Shown piece by piece: positions 34,820 through 43,042 of a stretch of DNA of 48,519 bases (position 1 is the first letter of the stretch; the number at the start of each line of letters is the position of its first letter). The position numbers and the translations under genes were made by a program. The notes beneath the pieces are model-generated. The model did not search any database. It was not told the origin of the DNA and saw nothing but the letters and a program-made list of their open reading frames with translations. Source of the DNA: Acidimicrobiaceae bacterium (lineage in GTDB: Bacteria > Actinomycetota > Acidimicrobiia > Acidimicrobiales > RAAP-2); contig DAHUZT010000036.1 in the NCBI GenBank assembly GCA_027315005.1, positions 1 through 48,519 on the forward strand, in the 5' to 3' direction.

Positions 34820-35923
34820 GTGACCATCGCAACCGTCGATCTCGGGTACATCGAGAGGGCTCGCGAAGGCAAGTTCGATCTGGGCTGGCTTCGTGACTCC
34901 CACGCCGAGTGGGGTATCCGGGCACGACCGAGCCGGGTCGGTCTGACCTTGCGCGACATCGCTGTCGGCTCCTACGGCGAGGTGCCAGATCATCCGCCGA
35001 AGAGGACGATGGCTCCGAGGGGTTGTGACGTCGACCCTGATGTGCCGGACATGGGTTACAGCATCAACGACAAGGCCGAAGTGTGGTCGGACAACGTCAT
35101 GGAGCTCTACGAGGAGGCGGTGAGCCGCCAGTGGAGCGCCACACGGGACATCGAATGGACCGAGTTGCCGGAGTTGGACGCCGATCTCGAGCATGCGATG
35201 TGCCAGCTGGCAACTGTGCTGTCGGAGGTGGAGATGGTCGCCGCCGACTTTCCTGCCAAGTGGTTGTGGCGGATCAACCACGACTTCGTGGAGGCCAAGA
35301 TGTTCCTGTGCACGCAGGTGATGGACGAGGCCCGCCACACTGAGGTGTTTCGCAAGCGGGCGCTCGCGGGCGGGGGTGGTTTGGGAAAGGCCAAAGCGGT
35401 CGTCGAGCAGTTCCTCAAAGTGATCCTCGATGCCCAGAGCTATGACGAGGGCTCGGCGCTCATGCACTTGCTGGCCGAGGGTCTCGTGCTGTCGCTGTTC
35501 CGGGCGGGCGAACTGCTCTCACCCTCGCCGGTGGAGAAGAAGATCTTCCGACTTTGCATGCAGGACGAGGCGCGTCACGTCGCCTACGGCACGATGCACC
35601 TGCGCTACCGGTTGGAGCGCGAACCAGCCTTGGCCCCAGACTTCCACGCCTACCTCGATCGAGGTGAGGAGATCATCGCAGCACTCTTCGCCACACCGGA
35701 AGTGGTCGAGCCCACAGCGATTCTGGCTGCCGGCAGCCTGAAGGCCGCCGAGGAGATGGGCGTCGGGGTTTCAGACATCCTGAGGACACGAATGATCGAG
35801 GAGTACCTGGCGCGGTGCGATCGGGCGGGGCTTCCCCGACGAGGCCGCATGCGCCTTCCAGAGATCATCTTGGCCGGTACCTCTGGTGGCGCGGAAGCAT
35901 GCGTCGAGGGGGTGGCATCGTGA
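34820..35923 (+). CDS. Ferritin-fold carboxylate-bridged diiron protein
   Basis: A 367-residue protein. The diiron ligands are all visible at helix spacing: Glu136/138 (LSEVEMVAADF), Glu170-x2-His173 (VMDEARHTEVF), Glu220 (LLAEGLVLSLF) and Glu250-x2-His253 (MQDEARHVAYG). This E, ExxH, E, ExxH pattern is that of oxygen-activating diiron enzymes such as R2-like oxidases and arylamine N-oxygenases. It should use O2 and two electrons for oxidation of an unknown substrate. GTG 34820 has GAGGAGG six bases ahead. The stop overlaps the next start (GTGA), and the following genes encode electron carriers that could reduce the diiron centre. Confidence 0.85.
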   Translation: MTIATVDLGYIERAREGKFDLGWLRDSHAEWGIRARPSRVGLTLRDIAVGSYGEVPDHPPKRTMAPRGCDVDPDVPDMGYSINDKAEVWSDNVMELYEEAVSRQWSATRDIEWTELPELDADLEHAMCQLATVLSEVEMVAADFPAKWLWRINHDFVEAKMFLCTQVMDEARHTEVFRKRALAGGGGLGKAKAVVEQFLKVILDAQSYDEGSALMHLLAEGLVLSLFRAGELLSPSPVEKKIFRLCMQDEARHVAYGTMHLRYRLEREPALAPDFHAYLDRGEEIIAALFATPEVVEPTAILAAGSLKAAEEMGVGVSDILRTRMIEEYLARCDRAGLPRRGRMRLPEIILAGTSGGAEACVEGVAS

Positions 35924-36378
35924 TTGCCGTAGTCGCTGCGACGGGCTTCCCTTCTGCCGAGTGGTTCGCTTCCCTGTCCGCGCATGCCACTTCAGATCCA
36001 GAGCGCCTCCGCACACTTGGTGTCGCCGACTTCCGTCTGGCTGTGGAGATCGTCGACACTGACGGCAAGGTTCGCACCTTCGGCGTGATCTTCGACGGTT
36101 ACGACATCACTTCTGCCGGCGAGTTCTCCGATCCCGAGGTCTTCGGCTCCGAAGCCACCCTCACCGGGCCAATCGAGGCTTGGCAGGCCATGGTAGCCAA
36201 CATCACCGAGCACGGCGCGGCCGATGGCTTGCACACGCTCAACGCGTTGTCGATCGCCGATACCCCCTTGAAGGTGGTCGCCGACGACCCGATGGGTCGG
36301 GACAAGTTCTTCCGCTATGCCGAAACGCTCCAGACCTTGTTCGATGCAAGTGGGCTGGTCGCGCTCGCTCGGACCTGA
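35920..36378 (+). CDS. SCP2-like small protein (tentative)
   Basis: A 152-residue protein starting at GTG 35920, overlapping the diiron stop. The middle, FRLAVEIVDTDGKVRTFGVI, then SEATLTGPIEAWQAMVANIT, and a C-terminal helix FFRYAETLQTLFDAS, resembles the sterol-carrier-protein-2 fold, in which a sheet and helices hold a lipid. The match is weak. Being locked between a diiron enzyme and a ferredoxin, it may carry a hydrophobic substrate or be an accessory subunit. Confidence 0.6.
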   Translation: MIAVVAATGFPSAEWFASLSAHATSDPERLRTLGVADFRLAVEIVDTDGKVRTFGVIFDGYDITSAGEFSDPEVFGSEATLTGPIEAWQAMVANITEHGAADGLHTLNALSIADTPLKVVADDPMGRDKFFRYAETLQTLFDASGLVALART

Positions 36379-36388
36379 GGCAGCCCCG

Positions 36389-36808
36389 GTGGCCTACTCG
36401 ATCGCGGATACCTGCATCGGCTGTGGAGCGTGCGAATTTGCTTGCCGGCGTGGTGCAATCAGCCAGACTGAAGAGTTCCCGGTCGTCTTCGTCGTGGACC
36501 CATTGTCCTGCGATGACTGCGCGGACTGCGTGGCGGTGTGCCCCGTCGATGCCATGGCACCCGATCCCGCGTGGGCGGTGTGCTATGGCCACGGCTGCCC
36601 ACTCTCTTCGAGCCGCTACGCCGGATGGGAGTGCAGCACAGGGGATCCCCGCTGCAACGAATGCGGCTCTATGTTGTGGTTGGCACCACAGGACGAATGG
36701 ACCTGCAGCCGTTGCCGGCTGGGTGAGTCGGGCAAGGGTGCATCGTGTCCCAAAATCCGCCGCGCGGAGTTGACCGTCCATCGCGTCCTGGCGACGCCCG
36801 AGACTTGA
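36389..36808 (+). CDS. 2[4Fe-4S] ferredoxin with zinc-ribbon-like tail
   Basis: A 139-residue protein. Two ferredoxin motifs are complete: C9-x2-C12-x2-C15-x3-C19 and C41-x2-C44-x2-C47-x3-C51. The second half holds Cys65, 70, 82, then CNEC (89, 92) and CSRC (106, 109), a zinc-ribbon or rubredoxin-like arrangement, and Cys120. Ordinary bacterial ferredoxins end near residue 60-80, so the tail is an addition that may bind a partner or a further metal. GTG 36389 has TGAGG upstream and lies 10 bases after the previous stop. It is the probable soluble carrier for the diiron enzyme. Confidence 0.88.
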   Translation: MAYSIADTCIGCGACEFACRRGAISQTEEFPVVFVVDPLSCDDCADCVAVCPVDAMAPDPAWAVCYGHGCPLSSSRYAGWECSTGDPRCNECGSMLWLAPQDEWTCSRCRLGESGKGASCPKIRRAELTVHRVLATPET

Positions 36809-36841
36809 TACGCCAGGAGCGCCGATCGCCGGCTCGATCTT

Positions 36842-36855
36842 GGGACCTTTGGCCC
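36842..36855 (+). promoter_or_regulatory. DosR-box-like site upstream of the polyferredoxin gene
   Basis: GGGACCTTTGGCCC lies 35 bases before the GTG at 36891, in the only longer gap (82 bases) of the redox gene set. Both ends, GGGAC and CCC, match the box. It could drive the polyferredoxin and fusion genes separately from the upstream operon. Confidence 0.5.
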
Positions 36856-36890
36856 TTGGACTGCTTGTCTTCCGGGTGCACAGTGAATCT

Positions 36891-38516
36891 GTGACCACGT
36901 CCACGATCAAGCCACCAGACCAGGCCACAGCCGGCGATCGCGACCTCCCTGAGACCGCATCCGACAGCTCCTCGCCTGCACCGGTCGAAGGATCTCCCCC
37001 TGACCCGATCGCCGTTGCCGTTCACCTGCGTCCCCAGGTCAGGTCCGGCATGCAGGATCGGTTCGCACCGTCGGATCCGGCAAGAGGCCTGGATGTCACT
37101 CGAAACCCACTGGTCGCCCGGCTCGTGCGGAACCGGCACTTCCAGTTCTTCCTGATCCTGCCCAACCAGATCGTGTTCTGGGCGGTCATCTTCATAGGGA
37201 TCCTCGGCACCACGGTTCCCGGTCTCAACTTTGGTGCAGCCATCACCTGGTACATCTGGTTCTGCCTGGTCTTCGTCATGATGGTGGTGGTTGGTCGGGC
37301 CTGGTGCTCGATGTGTCCCTTCGGTGGCTTCGGCGAGTGGGTTCAGCGCCACAGTTTCTGGAACCGCTCCGAGAGGTCGGTCGGACTCGGTCTCAAGTTT
37401 CCCGAGCCGTTGGCCCGGATCGGGTTCCTCATCCCGGTGGTGTCGTTCCTACTGTTGACGTGGCTCGAGGAGTTCTTCAACATCGCCGGGCCGGGGAACC
37501 CGGCAGCGACGAGCTTCATGGTGCTCGGCATCGTCGGCTCGGCGCTTGCGTTCTTCCTCGTGTTCGAACGGCGCACGTTCTGCCGCTACATCTGTCCACT
37601 GACCACCCTCATCGGAACCGTCGGCTCCATGGGGACCGTGGCAGGATTCCGCACCCGCGACCGCGATATCTGCCTGACGTGTGAGACGAAGGACTGCATG
37701 CGCGGCGGTGAGCACGGCTACGGCTGCCCGTGGTACACCTGGCCTGGCAGTGCCGACTCCAACCTCTACTGCGGACTTTGCTCGGAGTGCTACAAGGCCT
37801 GCCCTCACGACAATGTCGGGCTGTACCTGCAGAAGCCACTCACGTCGGTGGTGGCACCCAATCGCCGCCGCATCGACGTCGCGTGGGGCATCGCCCTTCT
37901 CTGGGGTCTTGTGCTCTATCAGCAGGTCAATGCGCTCAGTCTTTTCGGGTCTCTTGATACCAGGCTCAACAATGCCATCGCGTTCCCCCACTACCCGGAC
38001 CCAGTGGACTATCTGGGCATCATTGCCCTACTTGCACTCGCAACCGCCGGAGCGGCGTGGATCGTTGCCAAGCTCCTTGCGCGACGGGATCTCGACTTGA
38101 CAACGCCGGGAACCTTTCTCGAGCGCGGTTCCCGCTTTCGGACGTTCTTCGCTCCGATCGCCTACGGCCTCGTCCCGGTGATCGGTGCCGACTACTTCGC
38201 CCGACAGCTCCCCAAGTTCTTCAAGCACTCGACTCGGTTGGTCCCTGCCGTCCAACACGTCTTCGGGGCATCTGGGACCCAGTCGAAGCTCTACACGCTG
38301 CGGCTCCTCACCAACCCGCGCATCGTGGTCGTCCAGGTGTCCGTCATTGCGCTCGGGACTTTGGCGGCCCTGTGGACCACGTGGCGGATCACCAACCGGG
38401 AGCTGGTGCCGGTCAGCCGGAACGGTGTTGCCATCCGGGTGGTCACGCTCGGCTTGGTGCTGGTGTGCGGGCTCGCTGCCGGAGTCCTGTACGTGCTCAT
38501 GCACGCGGCGAGCTGA
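36891..38516 (+). CDS. NosR/CcoG-like membrane polyferredoxin
   Basis: A 541-residue membrane protein. After a polar N-terminus of about 85 residues there are roughly nine membrane helices. The cysteine motifs GRAWCSMCPFGG and FCRYICPLTTLIG sit at helix ends, as in NosR, NapH and CcoG. A cytosolic loop carries CLTCETKDC, Cys in GYGCPWY, and CGLCSECYKACPHD, enough for two [4Fe-4S] clusters. Such proteins pass electrons between the quinone pool and soluble clusters. There is no FMN-binding NosR periplasmic domain. GTG 36891 is a best guess for the start. It lies between a ferredoxin gene and a flavin/iron-sulfur fusion gene. Confidence 0.88.
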   Translation: MTTSTIKPPDQATAGDRDLPETASDSSSPAPVEGSPPDPIAVAVHLRPQVRSGMQDRFAPSDPARGLDVTRNPLVARLVRNRHFQFFLILPNQIVFWAVIFIGILGTTVPGLNFGAAITWYIWFCLVFVMMVVVGRAWCSMCPFGGFGEWVQRHSFWNRSERSVGLGLKFPEPLARIGFLIPVVSFLLLTWLEEFFNIAGPGNPAATSFMVLGIVGSALAFFLVFERRTFCRYICPLTTLIGTVGSMGTVAGFRTRDRDICLTCETKDCMRGGEHGYGCPWYTWPGSADSNLYCGLCSECYKACPHDNVGLYLQKPLTSVVAPNRRRIDVAWGIALLWGLVLYQQVNALSLFGSLDTRLNNAIAFPHYPDPVDYLGIIALLALATAGAAWIVAKLLARRDLDLTTPGTFLERGSRFRTFFAPIAYGLVPVIGADYFARQLPKFFKHSTRLVPAVQHVFGASGTQSKLYTLRLLTNPRIVVVQVSVIALGTLAALWTTWRITNRELVPVSRNGVAIRVVTLGLVLVCGLAAGVLYVLMHAAS

Positions 38517-38594
38517 GATGGCATGGCATTCGGACCTGACCGACCCACGGGGGCACTCCGGGGTGAACCGGAAGCGATAGGACGAGGTGAAGGT

Positions 38595-40853
38595 ATGACC
38601 CTTTTGGCCACCGGCATTCCGGGCACAGACGGTTCGACGGCGAACTGCACCGGCGAAGCGTCCACCGCTGTCCGTCCACACGTAACGGTCCTCGTCGACC
38701 GGTGCGCAGGGTGCCAGGAATGCGTTGTCCGGTGCCCGACTGGGGCCCTTGGCATGGATTCTCACCGTTGGGTCGCCGTGGCAGAGGATGCTCTCTGTGT
38801 GGGGTGCCGCCAGTGCGTGCGTACCTGCCCATTCAGCTCGATCACCGTCGAGGGCCCGTTGCTTGTGGCCGAACGCGTCGAGGTCGAAGAGGCGCGCCCC
38901 GAGCATCTCGTCGGCGACGTGGACGAGATTCGCCGGGGACTGGGTTCATGGGAGGAGGCCCTCGCAGAGTCCGCCCGCTGCCTTGCTTGCCCTGACCCGA
39001 CTTGCGTGCGGGGCTGCCCCGCCCACAATGACATTCCGGCGTTCATCCACGCAGTTGCCGAGCGCAACCTTGGCGAAGCTCATGAGGTCTTGCGCCGTAC
39101 TTCGGTCCTGCCCGATACGTGTTCCAGGGTGTGCAATCAGGCAGCTCAGTGCGAGGGGGCATGCACATGGTCGCTGGCAGGGGGGACGCCTGTCGCCATC
39201 GGCCGTCTGGAGCGCTTCGTATGCGACAACGCCCCCGTTCCCCCGCCTAGGGTTTCGCCAGCAGTGGTGCCGACAACTGGATCAGAGCTGTCCGTGGCCG
39301 TCGTGGGAGCCGGGCCGGCAGCGATCGGCGCCGCTTGGGAGCTGGTGGAGGCCGGCGCCGCGGTGACCGTCTACGAGAAGGACGATCGTCCCGGTGGCCT
39401 GCTGGGCTGGGGAATTCCGGACTTCACCCTGCCTGAGGCCGTGGCGGGACGGCCGTGGGAACAACTCACTCGTGCTGGTGTCGTGCTGCACTGTCGCACG
39501 GCGATTGGCCCTGGGGATCTCGACGGCCTGTTGGCGGAGAACGACGCCGTCTTGCTTGCCCACGGCACATCGCTCCCGCTACGGCTACCGGTGCCTGGTG
39601 CGGACCTCAATGGTGTCACCGACGCCACCACGGTTCTGCAAGCCGGCAAGGATATCCTCGAACGTGGTGGTGATGTGGCCGACTTCCTCAGTGCATTGGG
39701 TCTTTCCGGAACAGGGCCAGGACCACGAACCATCTCGCGGGTACTGGTGCTCGGGGCGGGCAACACGGCGATGGACGTGGCCCGGACGCTCCGACGCATG
39801 GATTTGTCCGCTGTGTGCATCGACTGGCTCGATGAGCAGTTTGCCCTGGTCCGTCCCGATGAGTTGACGGAAGCCCGCGCCGAAGGAGTCGACGTGCGCT
39901 TCTCGCGTACCGTGACCGAGTTGCGCGGTGAGGGTGGTTGGGTAGGACATGCAGTACTGGCTCACACGCGCCAGCGCTCGGGCAGCGAGCAGCCGAAGAC
40001 GTTGAGCGAGCAGCCCGACGTGATCTCGGTGGACCTGGTGGTCATGGCGATGGGCTATCGAGCCGATCCTGCATTCTCAGAAGCTTTGCCAGGCGCCCCT
40101 TTGCGGCGAGAGGCCAACGGTCTGCCCGATCGCCGCTGGATGGCGAGCGGGATCCTCGCCAACTCCGCCTCCGAGGTCGCCTTCTCCAACCCGGTCGGTA
40201 CACTTGCTCTCGGTCGCGAGGTGGGATTGTGGGCGGCCGCCCTGCCCTTTCGGGATCGTCTGTGGGCAGCTGGCGACGCGCTGGTCGGCCCATCGACGGT
40301 CGTGGAGTCGATGACCCAGGGCCGCAGGGCGGCCCGTGCCATCATGGCCGCTGGACCTCGGGCCCCGGGTGGTTCGGGACACCGAGGTCCAAGACGTGTC
40401 CTCGTTGCATACGAGAGTCGATCGGGTCACACCCAGCGAGCAGCCGAAGCGGCGGCGGGCGGATTCTCGGAACGAGGAGACCAGGTCCGGATTCTGCCGA
40501 TATCGAAGGTCGGCCCGGAAGACTTGGCAGTCGCCGACTTCCTGCTGGTCGGCTCATGGGTCGAGGGACTTGTAGTGGCCAGGGTGCGCCCAGCGAAGGC
40601 AATGCGTACCTGGCTGGCCGGCCTACCCCGACTCGGGGCGAAGCCAGTCGGGATCTTCTGTACCTACGCCGTTTCACCGAAGGGGACGCTCGCCGTTATG
40701 CGCCGGGCGTTCGAGGCGAAAGGAGCCGTCGTCGTCGCCGAGGCTGCCTTCGGGCCGGGTGAGCTCGGACGTGATCTACCCGAGAAGTGGGAGTCGGGGC
40801 CGGTGGCGTTCGGCCGGGAGCTCGCCCACCAGACCGGAAGAGCGAGGAGGTGA
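38595..40853 (+). CDS. Ferredoxin / GltD-like FAD-NAD(P) / flavodoxin fusion oxidoreductase
   Basis: A 752-residue multidomain protein. Residues 37-47 and 68-78 hold two [4Fe-4S] motifs (CAGCQECVVRC; CVGCRQCVRTC). Residues 125-210 are the GltD/DPYD-type N-terminal cluster domain with Cys129, 132, 137, 141, 176, 180, 186 and 190. From 232 the FAD fold begins (VAVVGAGPAAIGAAWELVEA), and the NAD(P) site is LVLGAGNTAMDVARTLRRMD. From about 600 a flavodoxin-like domain follows (VLVAYESRSGHTQRAAEAAA; GIFCTYAVSPKGTLAVM). It should move electrons from NAD(P)H to iron-sulfur and FMN carriers. ATG 38595 is preceded by GAGGTGAAGGT. I know of no named enzyme with this full order. Confidence 0.9.
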   Translation: MTLLATGIPGTDGSTANCTGEASTAVRPHVTVLVDRCAGCQECVVRCPTGALGMDSHRWVAVAEDALCVGCRQCVRTCPFSSITVEGPLLVAERVEVEEARPEHLVGDVDEIRRGLGSWEEALAESARCLACPDPTCVRGCPAHNDIPAFIHAVAERNLGEAHEVLRRTSVLPDTCSRVCNQAAQCEGACTWSLAGGTPVAIGRLERFVCDNAPVPPPRVSPAVVPTTGSELSVAVVGAGPAAIGAAWELVEAGAAVTVYEKDDRPGGLLGWGIPDFTLPEAVAGRPWEQLTRAGVVLHCRTAIGPGDLDGLLAENDAVLLAHGTSLPLRLPVPGADLNGVTDATTVLQAGKDILERGGDVADFLSALGLSGTGPGPRTISRVLVLGAGNTAMDVARTLRRMDLSAVCIDWLDEQFALVRPDELTEARAEGVDVRFSRTVTELRGEGGWVGHAVLAHTRQRSGSEQPKTLSEQPDVISVDLVVMAMGYRADPAFSEALPGAPLRREANGLPDRRWMASGILANSASEVAFSNPVGTLALGREVGLWAAALPFRDRLWAAGDALVGPSTVVESMTQGRRAARAIMAAGPRAPGGSGHRGPRRVLVAYESRSGHTQRAAEAAAGGFSERGDQVRILPISKVGPEDLAVADFLLVGSWVEGLVVARVRPAKAMRTWLAGLPRLGAKPVGIFCTYAVSPKGTLAVMRRAFEAKGAVVVAEAAFGPGELGRDLPEKWESGPVAFGRELAHQTGRARR

Positions 40854-41051
40854 GTGATCGAGTAGTCCACTGATCTTGGTCCCGAATACGAGATTGTGCA
40901 GTTGACGCCGCGCAAGTTCGACAGGCGGCCGAACCTTCGTCGTCGGCGTTGTGACCCGGGTTGTCGCCTGCGTCACAGCAGCAGGCACACCGGAGAGTCC
41001 GTCGTTGTGCCGAACATGCCCGCAGGGTGCCATCCGGGGCATGATTGCAGG

Positions 41052-41429
41052 ATGATCTCCATCTCAACGAGTCGCTGGTCCCTGTGGTCTGAAGAATCGT
41101 TCCTCTGTATTGCCAGTCGGGGTTCCGTGCTGTCGATCGCTTCGATCGGTTCGGTCCTCTCCATCGGGAGTGTCGGATCTGCCTTGTCGATCGGAGCTGT
41201 CGGATCGGTTCTTTCGTGGGCGTCGGTGATGTCGGCCCGTTCGGGGATGGCAGTGCTCTCCCATCGCTCCCGTCGGGCGGTGATGACCTCCGCCACCGGC
41301 CGGGTGCGACGTAGGCGGCACACGAGGCATGTGACAATGGAACCATTGCCGGATGCCGCGGGGCGAAACGGTGCCTACCGGGGCCCGGAGTCCCGGCGCA
41401 CTCACCCGGGCATCTACACCGTCCAATAG
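41052..41429 (+). CDS. Small protein of serine-centred tripeptide repeats
   Basis: A 125-residue frame. After MISISTSRWSLWSEESF, residues about 26-62 run as triplets with Ser in the middle: GSV LSI ASI GSV LSI GSV, then GSA LSI GAV GSV LSW ASV. Units of nine residues repeat about four times, with a weaker fifth. A regular Ser ladder flanked by small and branched residues would suit a narrow beta-solenoid or a lipid-facing strand. The C-terminus is basic. I recall similar Ser-repeat hypothetical proteins in actinobacteria but no function. The opposite strand also has a periodic open frame, so the coding strand needs proof. Confidence 0.5.
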   Translation: MISISTSRWSLWSEESFLCIASRGSVLSIASIGSVLSIGSVGSALSIGAVGSVLSWASVMSARSGMAVLSHRSRRAVMTSATGRVRRRRHTRHVTMEPLPDAAGRNGAYRGPESRRTHPGIYTVQ

Positions 41430-41440
41430 CCTTGTGCGCA

Positions 41441-42286
41441 ATGGGCGGGAACTTTGCCATGGATGTCGTCGTCGAACGGACCGGCGACGGCCGGTACGTG
41501 GCCTCGTTGGACCACGGCTGGGATCTGGTACACGCACCACAGGGCGGCGTGGTGGCGTCGTTCGGCCTGCGGGCCGCCTCTGCTGAAGTGGTCGATTCCG
41601 GCCAGACACTGCGCACGTGCACCACCATTTTCGCCGGTCAGGTCACAGCAGGAGACCTGGAGGTGACCACCGAGGTCCTGCGCCGGGGTCGCTCGGCCAC
41701 CCAGGTGATGGCGACTGTGCGGAACCGGGGCAAGGACTCGGGAACGACCACGGCGGCAGTCTTCGGATCTCCCCGAAAGGGCCCGTCGTTTGTCGACGTC
41801 GTTGCTCCGAGCGTCTCACCACCGATGCAGTGTCCCTCGTATCGTGACGAGCCACCTCCTGGCGTCCAGCGAATCGACCCCCGACCCTTCTGGACACGCG
41901 TCGAGGGGCGTGCCGCTCTCGGTCACGCGCCCTGGGAGACCTACGAACCGACCGGATCGGACGTGGCCACGTGGCTCCGCTTTGATGAGGCTCCGGTGGC
42001 GGCCGATGGCGCCCTAGATCCACTCGGCGTGGTCACCTTGGCCGACCGGATGCCTGGGTCGGTGGGCGAACGACTCGGTCATGACGGCGATCCGTGGTTT
42101 GCGCCCAGTGTCGATCTCACCGTCCATTTGTTCGCACCGGTTCGTACGACCTGGCTGCTCGCTCACGACCGGGCGCGCTGGGCTGGTGGCGGGTGGGCTT
42201 CCGCGGAGACCACCCTGTGGGACGAGACCGGCAACGCGGTGGCCTATGCCACGCAGATGATGATCTTCACCGGACTTCGAGGATGA
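41441..42286 (+). CDS. TesB-like acyl-CoA thioesterase (double hot-dog)
   Basis: A 281-residue protein with the TesB-type double hot-dog. The first half has GWDLVHAPQGGVVASFGLRA near 27-46 and LEVTTEVLRRGRSATQVMAT near 75. The second has GVVTLADRMPGSV near 195, WFAPSVDLTVHLFAPVRTTW near 219, and the final strand WASAETTLWDETGNAVAYAT. It should hydrolyse medium-chain or aromatic acyl-CoAs. ATG 41441 was taken; ATG 41459 is equally possible because neither has a strong ribosome binding site. Confidence 0.87.
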   Translation: MGGNFAMDVVVERTGDGRYVASLDHGWDLVHAPQGGVVASFGLRAASAEVVDSGQTLRTCTTIFAGQVTAGDLEVTTEVLRRGRSATQVMATVRNRGKDSGTTTAAVFGSPRKGPSFVDVVAPSVSPPMQCPSYRDEPPPGVQRIDPRPFWTRVEGRAALGHAPWETYEPTGSDVATWLRFDEAPVAADGALDPLGVVTLADRMPGSVGERLGHDGDPWFAPSVDLTVHLFAPVRTTWLLAHDRARWAGGGWASAETTLWDETGNAVAYATQMMIFTGLRG

Positions 42287-42493
42287 GGTAGGGATGGCGC
42301 AGGCCGTTGCCTGTCGACGACAGAATGTTCGAAGCCGACAGCTGACATTTCGACCGTGGTCAGCAGTATCGAGGTGACGAGACGAGCAAGTCGGCCCACC
42401 TCCGCTGAGCCAACTTGTCCGTGTGGTTCGTGATCGTACTCGGGCCCGAGATTCGCGCTGCGAAATCGGAGATCGTGGCCCTGGCCCCGAGGA

Positions 42494-43042
42494 TCAGCGT
42501 CGAGTCAGGACGGATGCAATGCGCCTGAATCGCGGGTCCTGGTCTCCGGCTATGCGCGCCACCCAACGCAGGATGTCGCCCGGGTCGGCATCGACTTGAG
42601 CGGCAAGCATCGCATCGAGGTCCACCCAGTCCGGTGGGCGATTGAAGACCGCGTTGCAGACGATGAGATGGTCGGCTGCGAGGATGGGAATTGCCCCGTC
42701 GCCGAACGGCACCGAATGCCGCGCCGACGCGGCCTCATCATGGAAAGGATCGTAGGAGAAGAAGAGGTCGATCGGAGTTGCATCCCACATGACTCTCACC
42801 TGGCCATCCCGTCGGACAACTGCTGCAATCGACGGATCGTCTGCGGCAGCACCCAGTCCGACCAGTGGCTCGGCGACCTCCGCGAACCGCTCGGCAGGGA
42901 TGAACACGTTGAGGTCGATGTCGATCGTCGCCCTTGGCTCGGCGTAGTAGGCAAGCGCCAAGGCACCTCCGAAGGCGTGCGGAATCTTGGACAGGGAGCC
43001 CTCGATGGCCAGCACCCGGTGGGCCAGGGTCAGTGTGGTCAC
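42494..43042 (-). CDS. Nucleotidyltransferase-fold protein (AbiEii-like), putative toxin
   Basis: A 182-residue protein. IPHAFGGALALAYYAEPRAT followed by IDIDLNVFIP gives the Gly-Gly loop and Asp-x-Asp of the nucleotidyltransferase fold, and VRVMWDATPIDLFFSYDPFH the later strand with a third Asp. This is the pattern of AbiEii/MNT-type toxins that transfer nucleotides to tRNA or proteins. The start overlaps the stop of the upstream XRE gene by 4 bases, as in toxin-antitoxin operons. Toxicity is inferred, not shown. Confidence 0.78.
   Translation of the reverse strand: MTTLTLAHRVLAIEGSLSKIPHAFGGALALAYYAEPRATIDIDLNVFIPAERFAEVAEPLVGLGAAADDPSIAAVVRRDGQVRVMWDATPIDLFFSYDPFHDEAASARHSVPFGDGAIPILAADHLIVCNAVFNRPPDWVDLDAMLAAQVDADPGDILRWVARIAGDQDPRFRRIASVLTRR

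Noticed and set aside
40876-40889. Half-site TTCGGGACC on the minus strand after the fusion gene
   Set aside because: Only one half of a DosR-like box is present and no minus-strand gene starts downstream of it.
40973-41323. Minus-strand frame with Asp-Pro-Thr type repeats opposite the Ser-repeat protein
   Set aside because: It mirrors the 9-base periodicity of the plus strand. The plus-strand product has a regular triplet pattern and looks like proteins I recall, so plus was preferred, though not with certainty.
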